IMG/VR virus record: IMGVR_UViG_3300025070_000197
Coordinates: 1 to 26,200 of that record
Strand: one strand, 5' to 3'
Origin: a virus
DNA: 26,200 nt
Shown: positions 15,701 to 22,642 of the stretch, piece by piece
Layout: each line of letters begins with the position of its first letter
How positions within the stretch are numbered: position 1 is the stretch's first letter
Made by a program: the position numbers and the translations under genes
Notes under the pieces: generated by a model
The model's input: the letters and a program-made list of their open reading frames with translations, nothing else
Database searches by the model: none
Told to the model about the DNA's origin: nothing

Positions 15701-16978
15701 TATAACTTTAACGGCTAAACCGTTAGATTCTTTGTATAAAATATCGATTTCACTTATATTCAATTTCTCTTGTAAATCATTTTTACTAAAAGGCAAAGGT
15801 ATTCTTAACTTTATAAGATCAGCTTTATTTTCCATAAAACTTACTATAGTACTTCTATATGTATTGCTTTGATCAGTTGTTTCTGGAAAATTTAGAGCAT
15901 CGTTTTTTACATATAAAAAATACCCGTCTTGTTTTGGTATAAATGCTATTTGTGTAAATGGAGCAAATAAAGAATACTGATTGTCTTCAAACTTAAATCT
16001 ATAAGAAAACCTTACAAATTTATCTTCTAAATAATCTTCATCACCAGCAAATTGACCATCATAATAAGGATTAGGATTAAAAACTAACGTGGTGTTTTGA
16101 CTAAGAGCAGGTAAATTTGATGTAGCTGTTATTCTCCAATAAGGAGGGTCAGGGACTGGGCTAGGCGTTGTTGGCACAACATAAACAATCGAATTAACTC
16201 TTGTCCCTGTGCTAACTACATTACCTGCGCTGTTTATATAAGATATTAAAGATCCAGTACTTCCACCTGGTATTATATTGTTTTCAAGTTGATTTACGTT
16301 TATAGATAAAGCTCCACCAGAAAAAGAACCAACAGTTACAGCGCTACCACCATTAGGTAAATAAGGAGTTGTAACGTCTTGGATTGTAGTTTCATAACTA
16401 GCAGGGTTAGTCGTTGGACTTACGTCTTGCCAAAGTTCTATAGCTTGATATGGATTATATTTAGCTACAGATATTTGATCTTCTGTTGTGTAATAAGTGT
16501 TGTTAGTAGCCGCTGTTAAAACATTTATAACTCTTGGTTGATTTCTATTGTCAGTCCAAAATAAAAGATCTTCTAATAAATTAACACCATATATAGGGTT
16601 TGCAATGTTAAAATTTAAATAAGCACCACTAACTAATATAATGCTAATATTAGAAACAGTATCATGTCTTATTATAAAGTTTTGTGCAATTTTGTTAAAG
16701 CCAGCTGTAGAAGTATCGTTTGTTGTAAATAAATAAATGTAATTACTTATTTCATCAGTTAAGTATCCAATACATTTTTGACCAGTAGAACCTGTTAAAG
16801 TATTAATATTTAACAATAATTCATTACCAAGAACATTTTCTAAAGAACCAACATTAGCCCCTTCAGATCTACTGACCTGAATATTTCGAGCATCTCTATA
16901 CTCATCACTACGCATTAACCTAGCGTCGAGATCTTTGTTCATTTTACTTTTAGAAAAAGTGTTTCTTGCTTGTGCCAT
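12704..16978 (-). CDS. Large tail protein with repeated beta domains (1424 aa)
   Basis: The N-terminus (NTFSKSKMNKDLDARLMRSD, then EYRDARNIQVSRSEG and GSLENVLGNELLL) is a signature I associate with podovirus tail hub/nozzle (stabilisation) proteins. Residues 1-500 look like a beta-propeller scaffold (YLTDEISNYIYLFTTND, LLFWTDNRNQPRVINV). Three copies of a small beta unit with a G-[IV]-P core are visible: about 531-583 (TGTGIPANAIVTEE), 864-907 (VTGVGLPSDLLVA) and 921-979 (SATGVPEGTVVQSI). From about 1000 on, the chain resembles Ig/cadherin-like beta modules. The last 120 residues contain four cysteines (IVCDG, AACPAYG, DCTC) and may form the exposed tip. The start is seven bases from the preceding stop, without a Shine-Dalgarno sequence. 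A receptor-binding role for the C-terminal part is inference. Confidence 0.82.
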   Translation of the reverse strand: MAQARNTFSKSKMNKDLDARLMRSDEYRDARNIQVSRSEGANVGSLENVLGNELLLNINTLTGSTGQKCIGYLTDEISNYIYLFTTNDTSTAGFNKIAQNFIIRHDTVSNISIILVSGAYLNFNIANPIYGVNLLEDLLFWTDNRNQPRVINVLTAATNNTYYTTEDQISVAKYNPYQAIELWQDVSPTTNPASYETTIQDVTTPYLPNGGSAVTVGSFSGGALSINVNQLENNIIPGGSTGSLISYINSAGNVVSTGTRVNSIVYVVPTTPSPVPDPPYWRITATSNLPALSQNTTLVFNPNPYYDGQFAGDEDYLEDKFVRFSYRFKFEDNQYSLFAPFTQIAFIPKQDGYFLYVKNDALNFPETTDQSNTYRSTIVSFMENKADLIKLRIPLPFSKNDLQEKLNISEIDILYKESNGLAVKVIDTISIAEIKAQTAEPNVFTYDYISKKPYKTLPEDELTRVYDKIPVRAFSQEIASNRVIYGNFQNQHTPPDSLDYSVNVSDKSNFNLNLSTATANGAQTAGVGVAINIQNESPAGGIKIGDVATGTGIPANAIVTEETATTIKLDKAVSLANNAVINFAPIGPDTNTVTKVEYPNSTLKQNRNYQVGVMLSDRYGRTSTVLLSSSKNEVITTDGTFIGDTIYSPYLDEGTRTDQWPGDSLKVLFNQPIGPDNANPATGWPGLYRGLLPSGVPGGSYNPLGWYSYKIVVKQTEQEYYNVYLPGIMAAYPEDTALELGQTSHAVLISDNINKIPRDLSEVGPEQRQFRSSVGLFGRVNNIANSSTTAIANTNVQYYLNKSDDVVSTISTMQDLFDYDPVVPPLPNYFPQFYSYESNPLIARISTEKQVGQISTTNYSPVGAEVAINATSDEILLKNVIGNTSVSLIGNSVTGVGLPSDLLVASPGFTAATSVVQTTSSSASSSNIISVSSSSNIEPNQYVSATGVPEGTVVQSINGSNVTVSNVVDIANGVTIDFQTPAKIKVNQSVTVSFDTEITIVNDATPGVQYLAVMETEPVESLLDIFWETTSTGLISDLNSLILNSSDGAANFSSFNTSLFTEALPTTSSILSANFTLEDNFGAVISPSNITSFVIQSVVNGNGTNVNNYFTLSNPTSGFFNVVTTPAYYSNVFFGDDAVLRTFTITFKSVITSGTNVTETFYNETVSLQNVDPIVTAATPASGTTINTNRYEQSLATLDGVNGANNTTLRTQDLTWEIVSVFDLTGSSPTTDIGPNGTNLGYFTIPSSVVSNQKRAILTNSSGGNMPPNRYTVNLRLSDAIASVNAVYTVDMVIEPNVVRAITWQIVCDGETQADNFPAVEIQITDGSASPTQQNGWYIFPVPWSTLVNVNGANVITIDRTNARLTNPSGAACPAYGDAFFSPTSSAAVRALWTASDCTCTSGNTGNITDISNIDTTGYQFEIV

Positions 16979-16984
16979 TAAATT

Positions 16985-18217
16985 TTAGTGTTTAATCCAT
17001 TTAGACTGACCTCTCATCACTTGAACTATTTCTTCAAGCTTTATGTTAGATAATCTTATCTTTGCGTTTCTTAATGCAGCTCTTTTATCTTTTTTAAATC
17101 TAGCAACCATACCTTCTGATACATTAGCTCTATTTGCTAATAAGTTATATGATATACTTAAATACATTGCCTCTTCAGCCATCTTAGGTACTCTAGTATC
17201 TAGATCGTAAGCTAATCCATCTGATATATATTCTAATACTATTAATTTCTCTGCTAAGTTGCTAGAAAAAGTAAACTTACCATCTCTTTCATTTATGCCA
17301 AACCAACCGTTTACGTTAGAATACTGAGGGTCTAAACCGTATAATCTTCCCCAGTTCCAAGGCCCTGAGCCAAAATCATTACCGTAAACATCGTATGCAA
17401 AATTATCAAGTTCATTTAAAGCTTGATTATTTAATAATCTATTAGCATTTGTTTCTTTCCATCTTTCTACTGTTAACGATGTTCCTTCTAAGTCTTCACC
17501 AAAGCTATCTTGTGTAGGTATACCTCTATCGTCTTGTAGTAATTTTTCGTAAGGATTTATAGTTAAGTTATTATTTGGATATATAGGTCTTTTAACACCA
17601 TGAGAATCTATCCATGATAACGCTACGTAATTAACATAATCTTGAGGTATAACTAAAGATAAACTTGCTGGTATTGTAAGCTCTTGTGATTTAATACTTT
17701 TTAATGTATCGTAACTAAATTCTTGTAAAGATCTTTTTGCAAAAAACAACACATCAGATTTTTTTGCTCTTTGTATTATTTTACCATCACCCACGTAACC
17801 AACCATATAATTGTCTATAATATCGTTTAGTTTAACATATTGATATGTACCATAGTTTTCTTCAACAGCATCACCTATTGCTTCTTCTGTTATACTACTA
17901 GCATACTGACCACCGTCTAATGTTTTTAACTGAACAACTATAAATAAATTGTTAGCAGGAAAAGGAGCTGTGTTGAACGTTATTTGATTGTTAACAACAG
18001 TGTAGACTGAAAGATATTCACTCCAGCTACCAGGAAAACCTGTAGTACTAGTGTATATTTTAAAGTTATTTAAAGTATAATCTGCAACTGCTGGATCGTA
18101 GCTTCCAAAAACTAAATCAGTATCAAAAGTTGTTGTAATAGTAAGAGCATTACCAGTACCTCTAAAGCCTTGCGCGCCTTGATAATATTGTTGATTAGTT
18201 TCTGTTATTAGTGCCAT
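16985..18217 (-). CDS. Head-tail connector or tail-tube structural protein (410 aa)
   Basis: The first 100 residues (NQQYYQGAQGFRGTGNALTI, FKIYTSTTGFPGSWSEYLSV) form a beta-rich module, separated by a hinge from a mostly helical body. The body begins KLNDIIDNYMVGYVGDGKII and continues AKRSLQEFSYDTLKSIKSQE, IPASLSLVIPQDYVNYVALS, then WGRLYGLDPQYSNVNGWFGI. This body is a type I recognise from structural modules of marine and crAss-like phages, next to a short connector protein, where one protein forms a ring below the portal. The C-terminus is basic (KKDKRAALRNAKIRLSNIKL). Which ring it forms cannot be decided here. It starts four bases after the 247-aa gene, in the tail-module transcript. Confidence 0.78.
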   Translation of the reverse strand: MALITETNQQYYQGAQGFRGTGNALTITTTFDTDLVFGSYDPAVADYTLNNFKIYTSTTGFPGSWSEYLSVYTVVNNQITFNTAPFPANNLFIVVQLKTLDGGQYASSITEEAIGDAVEENYGTYQYVKLNDIIDNYMVGYVGDGKIIQRAKKSDVLFFAKRSLQEFSYDTLKSIKSQELTIPASLSLVIPQDYVNYVALSWIDSHGVKRPIYPNNNLTINPYEKLLQDDRGIPTQDSFGEDLEGTSLTVERWKETNANRLLNNQALNELDNFAYDVYGNDFGSGPWNWGRLYGLDPQYSNVNGWFGINERDGKFTFSSNLAEKLIVLEYISDGLAYDLDTRVPKMAEEAMYLSISYNLLANRANVSEGMVARFKKDKRAALRNAKIRLSNIKLEEIVQVMRGQSKWIKH

Positions 18218-18220
18218 TTT

Positions 18221-18964
18221 TTAAGATTTTTCATTTATTGAAGTTTGTTGCGCTTCTGCTTCTGCCGTTTGTATAATTTCAGGATCTCTTATTATTATAC
18301 CGCAATATTTTAATATACCTATTATTAAGTTTATTTGCTCTGATATATCTAGTTCAAAATCAATTGACGAACTAGAGTATATATATTGGCCTAGTGATCC
18401 AATGGTAAATTTCCACTCTGGAGTTACTGGAGTAAACAAAGCGTTCACGTTTAAAACGTTTGGTTGTGGACTAACTTTTATAAGTACAGAGTTATTTGGC
18501 CCTGTGCCTGTCGTGCATAAAGGATATTGCATAGTTGGAGCTGTCAATGCAGATCTTGTGATCTTAGAAAAATCACTTTGACTAGCTAACTCAGTAATAG
18601 AATCATACTGAGGATTTGTTGTATTATATGTAGATATTATTTCACCTAATTTAAATATAGTTCCAGCGCCTGTGTATTCCCAGCCTAGGATACCAGCGCC
18701 TGCGTTGTAAGTAAACGAAGCTGTTCTTTCAAAAGGATATAATTTATAAGCAGAGTCTTTAAACATGTTAAAAAACTCTGTATCATTTTGTTGATTATTT
18801 TGATTAAACCTGTTTAGTTGGTTACCATCTGGAAAATATGATTGAAAAATCTCGTCTTGAACTAAAGCAGCTAAGCTGTTAAACTCCGCTGGAGTTACAT
18901 AACCTCTTTGTTCTTTGTTTAATATGTACAAGACTGTTGTATATACTGTATTTATATTTACCAT
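18221..18964 (-). CDS. Head-tail connector (adaptor/ring) protein candidate (247 aa)
   Basis: The N-terminus (VNINTVYTTVLYILNKEQRG, then YVTPAEFNSLAALVQDEIFQ) is helical and matches my memory of a common short structural protein located between capsid and tail genes in Bacteroidota and marine phages. The middle is beta-rich (TASFTYNAGAGILGWEY, LIKVSPQP), and the C-terminus is helical (ISEQINLIIGILKYCGIIIR), ending in a polar tail. Helix-beta-helix with this position fits an adaptor that binds the portal ring. It is the first gene after the intrinsic terminator, so its transcription needs read-through or a promoter near 18965-19027. I could not identify a convincing promoter there. Confidence 0.78.
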   Translation of the reverse strand: MVNINTVYTTVLYILNKEQRGYVTPAEFNSLAALVQDEIFQSYFPDGNQLNRFNQNNQQNDTEFFNMFKDSAYKLYPFERTASFTYNAGAGILGWEYTGAGTIFKLGEIISTYNTTNPQYDSITELASQSDFSKITRSALTAPTMQYPLCTTGTGPNNSVLIKVSPQPNVLNVNALFTPVTPEWKFTIGSLGQYIYSSSSIDFELDISEQINLIIGILKYCGIIIRDPEIIQTAEAEAQQTSINEKS

Positions 18965-18985
18965 TTATATTTATTTTAATATACT

Positions 18986-19006
18986 AAAAAGGCGGCCGTA
19001 ACCGCC
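18986..19006 (-). terminator. Intrinsic terminator between capsid and tail modules
   Basis: On the minus strand GGCGGTTACGGCCGCC forms a six-pair GC-rich stem (last pair T-G) closed by a TACG loop, a UNCG-type stable tetraloop, and is followed directly by TTTTT. This is the most GC-rich spot in an AT-rich region. On the plus strand no T-run follows, so the polarity fits the gene direction. It lies 21 bases after the 270-aa gene. Confidence 0.82.
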
Positions 19007-19027
19007 TATATATAGTATCACTTGTTT

Positions 19028-19840
19028 TTATAGCTTTTTATCTATAGATTTGTAAATTTCTACACCTTCGTCTGTTTTTAAGAACGCAGCAAAAGCTGAA
19101 TAAGGGTTTTCGTCAAATGGAACATTCATTAACTTTCTATCGTTTGATCCCCAATGAAAAGTTCTTTGATCTTGAGATAATTTTATTACTCCAGCTTCAC
19201 GAGCTTTTATTGCAAAGTTTCTAAGCTGTACGTTTTCGTCATTAGCTAAGCTAATAAACATAGAAGCATTGTTTTTTGCAAATAATAATAAATCTCTTTT
19301 AATTTCTTTAGAACTCATACTATTTACTTCAGAACCTTTTTCTACTCTTAATATAGCTTCAGCATGATCAATATCTATTGAGCGCGCAGCGTTCATAGCG
19401 TCAATCTGTAAATCTAAATCTTCTAATTCATCTATAGCTTCTTCAACAGCACTATACTCTTCGTATATTTTGTTTTTTAACGGATGATATAATGAAAGTA
19501 GTTTTTGCAGGTTTTGCATATTTTTAGGAACTCTTAAAAATCCATCTTTAAAAATAATATGCCCCATAGTACATTCGCCTTTTTGCTCATCAACTAATGG
19601 TGAATCCTGATTAGTAGCATATCTTATTTCTCTTTGCTTACCTGATGTTTCATCAAAATATAATAAAGCGTGTTTTCTTGTATGCTTACCTGGTATTGTT
19701 AAAGTTAAAGGAGATTTGTTTCCTTTTAAATAGTAAATTCTATCTTTTATTTCCCAACTTGGTTTAGCTGGTGGTGCTACTTTTGTAGCTACCGGCTGAG
19801 GTGCAACCTCAATAGTTTCTGCTTGAGCTTTTTTAGCCAT
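19028..19840 (-). CDS. Capsid-module protein of unknown function (270 aa)
   Basis: Not recognised as a named family, though similar proteins follow the capsid gene in other marine/Bacteroidota phages in my memory. The first 28 residues are a flexible Ala/Pro/Lys/Val linker (EVAPQPVATKVAPPAKPSW). A compact beta region follows (IKDRIYYLKGNKSPLTLTIP, REIRYATNQDSPLVDEQKG, GHIIFKDGFLRVPKNMQNLQ), then an acidic helix (EEAIDELEDLDLQIDAMNAA) and a helical C-terminal half. It begins with the same 19-base leader as the scaffold gene and is enclosed by two hairpins, one after the capsid gene and one after itself, so its dose may be set separately from both. A capsid-associated, head-completion or decoration role is inferred from position alone. 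Confidence 0.75.
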   Translation of the reverse strand: MAKKAQAETIEVAPQPVATKVAPPAKPSWEIKDRIYYLKGNKSPLTLTIPGKHTRKHALLYFDETSGKQREIRYATNQDSPLVDEQKGECTMGHIIFKDGFLRVPKNMQNLQKLLSLYHPLKNKIYEEYSAVEEAIDELEDLDLQIDAMNAARSIDIDHAEAILRVEKGSEVNSMSSKEIKRDLLLFAKNNASMFISLANDENVQLRNFAIKAREAGVIKLSQDQRTFHWGSNDRKLMNVPFDENPYSAFAAFLKTDEGVEIYKSIDKKL

Positions 19841-19859
19841 AATATAATATAATTAAATA
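19838..19859 (-). repeat. Repeated 5' leader, copy 2 (before the 270-aa gene)
   Basis: The 19 bases directly before the start codon (plus-strand AATATAATATAATTAAATA) are identical to those before the scaffold gene at 22616-22634, and similarity continues for about eight more bases. Together with CAT of the start codon this is 22 identical bases. The exact repeat and identical distance to the ATG indicate a functional leader, such as a promoter or translation-initiation element, rather than composition bias alone. Confidence 0.7.
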
Positions 19860-19878
19860 GTTTATAAAAGTAATAATT

Positions 19879-19901
19879 ACCCCCGTTGATATAACGAGGG
19901 T
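19879..19901 (-). terminator. Hairpin after the major capsid gene (attenuator or weak terminator)
   Basis: On the minus strand ACCCTCGTT and AACGGGGGT pair over nine positions (one T-G) around the loop ATATC. It lies 22 bases past the capsid stop codon. The bases after it (AATTATTACTTTTAT) are T-rich but not a clean T-run, so partial termination, RNA-end protection or processing are all possible. It would raise capsid mRNA relative to downstream genes. Confidence 0.6.
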
Positions 19902-19923
19902 AAAAATTACACTTGTTGGATTA

Positions 19924-21381
19924 TTATAATCCTTGGAATAAAACGAAGTTGTTAGCAGCTTGCGTTACTAAACATCTTTCTGATAGGAAGTTAACTTGCA
20001 TTGCATCAAGCGTAGAAGTCATTGCTCCTCCAGCACCACCAGTTAACCATGATTTCATTCTTCTGTCGTCACCTTGAGAAGCTCTATATCTTACGTGTAA
20101 GAAAGGTCTTCTAATGTTAGTACCTAAGATTTGATCATAAACTGTAGATGTTCCAGCAGGAACTAATACACCTTCGATTGAATTAATACCAGCGATAGCA
20201 CCTCTTGTAGAAGCATCGTTTAAGTATTTCCAGTCAGTTTTATAGAAATCATAAGAACCTCTTCTAAATCCTGAGAATCCAAGATTTAAAGCCATTTCTT
20301 CTGAATTTTCAAATAAACCGAAAGCAGTACCACCAGCGAAACCACCAGAGATAGAAGCTAACATATCGTCAAAATCAAGAGATGTTTGTCTCTGTAAGAA
20401 TAACATGTTTTCTTCGATAGCTCCTTGAGTATCTAGGTTTTTAAGTATTGCATCAAATTCATCAAGTCCAGCAGCAGCAGTAAATCCTACTTCTACATTT
20501 CCTCTGTCTCTAATAGCAGCAAATAAACCTTGTGTACCTGGTAACATATCATTACTATATGCTCCTGCAGCACCGTTAGCGTTAGCGTTTAATTCACCTT
20601 CAACCATTGCCATTTCTAAGTAATCTTCGAAACGTAATCTTGTTTCAGATTCAGCTTTTAAATACCAAAGGTATCCAGAAGCACCGTCTTCAGTAGCAAC
20701 TTCAACCCAACCGATTTGAGCCATATCAGATCCAGTAACAACGTACTGATCTCTTATGATCACTGGTGAGTTAGAAAATTGTGTGAAATTAGGATCAACA
20801 GATACTCTTTCGGCAGAGTTTCCTACTCCTGCACCAATAGTTGTTCCTTTAGTATAATCAGAACCGTAAACAAATAATTTAATTGTTCCAGTACCAATAG
20901 TGATTCCTTGTGCATCAAATGTTGCGTTAGCAAACGGCTGAACTGTTACGTTTCCAGCAGCTCTAGCTGTAACAATACCTTTTCCTTCAGCTCCTGTAGC
21001 AGGATCTAAAAGTACAACAGTATCATTTATAGATATAACATTTACTATACTTGGTGCATTAACCGGAATTGTAACAACTGACGCTAATCCAGCAGCAGCA
21101 TTACCACCTGCAGCTACAGTACATCCATTGTAAGATATATGTAATCTATTTTGTTCAGACCAAATTACTTGATCAGATGTCATTGGCATTTCAGCGCCAA
21201 CCATTCTTAAAAAGCCAGATAACGTTCTGTTTCCATAACGCTCTACTTCTTGTTCGTAAATTTCTGGTAAATATTGTTGTGCAAAGTCATTTGCTCCACC
21301 GTTAAATGCTAAATAAGCAGAAGGTGATGGAGTTTGAGTTGGACTTGGTACAATACTACCAAATTGTGGAGATAAACTCAT
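19924..21381 (-). CDS. Major capsid protein (485 aa)
   Basis: Identified by position (after portal and scaffold), size and composition: Gly/Ala/Asn-rich, no signal or membrane segment. It starts with a Pro/Ser/Thr linker (SPTQTPSPSAYLAFNGG), then a helix (FAQQYLPEIYEQEVERYGN) like the N-arm and first helix of HK97-fold capsids. About residues 110-175 form a beta-barrel-like insert (INDTVVLLDPATGAEGKGIV, IGTGTIKLFVYGSDY). A long helix segment follows (AESETRLRFEDYLEMAMVEG) and a C-terminal beta region (TNIRRPFLHVRYRASQ). Codon choice includes more TTC, TAC and CGT than neighbours (for instance the RFEDY stretch), as expected for the most highly expressed virion protein. A hairpin follows the stop. 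HK97 fold is from family knowledge, not proven here. Confidence 0.88.
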   Translation of the reverse strand: MSLSPQFGSIVPSPTQTPSPSAYLAFNGGANDFAQQYLPEIYEQEVERYGNRTLSGFLRMVGAEMPMTSDQVIWSEQNRLHISYNGCTVAAGGNAAAGLASVVTIPVNAPSIVNVISINDTVVLLDPATGAEGKGIVTARAAGNVTVQPFANATFDAQGITIGTGTIKLFVYGSDYTKGTTIGAGVGNSAERVSVDPNFTQFSNSPVIIRDQYVVTGSDMAQIGWVEVATEDGASGYLWYLKAESETRLRFEDYLEMAMVEGELNANANGAAGAYSNDMLPGTQGLFAAIRDRGNVEVGFTAAAGLDEFDAILKNLDTQGAIEENMLFLQRQTSLDFDDMLASISGGFAGGTAFGLFENSEEMALNLGFSGFRRGSYDFYKTDWKYLNDASTRGAIAGINSIEGVLVPAGTSTVYDQILGTNIRRPFLHVRYRASQGDDRRMKSWLTGGAGGAMTSTLDAMQVNFLSERCLVTQAANNFVLFQGL

Positions 21382-21394
21382 AATTGTTTAATTT

Positions 21395-22615
21395 TTAATT
21401 GTTAAATTTTCTTGTTTTAATTTTCAGTTTTGAAGAATCAGCACCAGAAATTGCTTTAACTTTTAATCCGTTTATAAAAACATCACCTTGTTGTGATCTA
21501 GCTTTTATAGGTGATAAGTTTTTAGACTTATTAACCACGTCTTTAACTGCGTCAGCTTTTCCTTGCTCATAAAAATGAGTAGCGATTCTATCGACATTAT
21601 CAGCAGCGTATATAGCTTTATGATAACCAGCCGCGTCATTAACATTACCATCTTTGTCTAAGAACTTCTTAACCAGGTTGTTAATATTTGATTGATTTTC
21701 AGCAACCTTATCTACATCTTTTATATTATACTTAAATCTTTTTTCACCAACTTTGATATCGAAACCTTCGAAATCTTGATTAAAAAGTTCTTTAGTATTT
21801 TTTTGAAATACATCATGTTGTTGCTCAGCTTGTTTCTGCTGTTCATTGTAGCGGTTAAAAAAGTCCATAGCTTTTTGTTGGTCCTGAGTTACGCCGGGTC
21901 TCAACTTGATTTCGTCGTAATATTTCTTTTTCGTTTCCTCTAAAAAGTTTTTTGCTTTCGCAACCTCTTCTTTTTTAGCGAGTTTTTTCTTTTTGACGTC
22001 ACGCTCTTCGTCAAGATCTGTATCAAAATGGAAGCTTTCTTCCATTATAAAATCTATTTCTTCATTGTTTAAATGAGGTTTAGATTTTCTGTAATATTCT
22101 TTTAGTAAAGTATTTTCATCAACACTTGAATAATCAGCGTTAAGTCTTGTATAATCTTCTATGGTTCCACCAGTCTCTTCCATAAAAGTAACTAGCTTTT
22201 CAATATTTTCAGGTAAAGCTTTGCCTAATACCTTTTCATCTCTTACAGCTTCTTTAACTTCTTTTGTTACTTTTTCTACTTCTTCTTCAGTTACTTCTTT
22301 GATTGGAGAAAACCCTTCAACATCCTCGTTGGACTCTTGTACAGGTTCTCCCACCTCTGTGCTATCTCCGGATGGTTTTTCCACAGGTACTTCCTTTGTT
22401 TCTCCGATTTGAATGGCATCTGTTTCTTTTTTAACTGGTTCGTTAGGTATTGTAACCTTAACAACATCATTTGGTATTTCTACTAATGGCTCTTTAAGAT
22501 TAACCTTTTTGATCTCTTGTTCTTTAACACCTAGTTGCTTAGGTTTTTTAGGCTTAGACTTTATTTTAAAGTCACCTTCCTGTTTAACAGGTTCATTTGT
22601 TTTTACTTCTGACAT
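21395..22615 (-). CDS. Probable capsid scaffold protein (406 aa)
   Basis: Extremely charged and low in hydrophobic residues: a Lys/Pro/Glu-rich disordered N-terminus (EGDFKIKSKPKKPKQLGVKE), an acidic stretch (EVTEEEVEKVTKEVKEAVRD), then coiled-coil helices (ERDVKKKKLAKKEEVAKAKN, FFNRYNEQQKQAEQQHDVFQ), and a basic C-terminus (SSKLKIKTRKFNN). Scaffold proteins of tailed phages have this character, including a basic C-terminal end that binds the capsid protein, and the gene sits between portal and capsid as scaffolds usually do. No protease motif is visible, so a cleaving scaffold fusion is unlikely. Its ATG carries the 19-base leader shared with the 270-aa gene, suggesting joint control. Confidence 0.78.
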   Translation of the reverse strand: MSEVKTNEPVKQEGDFKIKSKPKKPKQLGVKEQEIKKVNLKEPLVEIPNDVVKVTIPNEPVKKETDAIQIGETKEVPVEKPSGDSTEVGEPVQESNEDVEGFSPIKEVTEEEVEKVTKEVKEAVRDEKVLGKALPENIEKLVTFMEETGGTIEDYTRLNADYSSVDENTLLKEYYRKSKPHLNNEEIDFIMEESFHFDTDLDEERDVKKKKLAKKEEVAKAKNFLEETKKKYYDEIKLRPGVTQDQQKAMDFFNRYNEQQKQAEQQHDVFQKNTKELFNQDFEGFDIKVGEKRFKYNIKDVDKVAENQSNINNLVKKFLDKDGNVNDAAGYHKAIYAADNVDRIATHFYEQGKADAVKDVVNKSKNLSPIKARSQQGDVFINGLKVKAISGADSSKLKIKTRKFNN

Positions 22616-22634
22616 AATATAATATAATTAAATA
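22613..22634 (-). repeat. Repeated 5' leader, copy 1 (before the scaffold gene)
   Basis: Same 19-base sequence as the leader of the 270-aa gene, directly abutting the ATG, in the 27-base gap behind the portal gene. It contains no Shine-Dalgarno-like G-rich stretch. It could act as an AT-rich unstructured ribosome-entry leader or hold a -10 promoter element (TATATT/TATATTA on the minus strand). Confidence 0.7.
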
Positions 22635-22642
22635 ATTAATAA

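Noticed and set aside
18964-18985. TATAAATG before the 247-aa gene as a T4-type late promoter (TATAAATA)
   Set aside because: In such AT-rich DNA the match is expected by chance, it overlaps the start codon, and it is not repeated before other genes.
22161-22622. Two adjacent plus-strand Ser/Thr-rich open frames opposite the scaffold gene
   Set aside because: They mirror the Lys/Glu/Pro-rich codons of the scaffold N-terminus and have no independent support.
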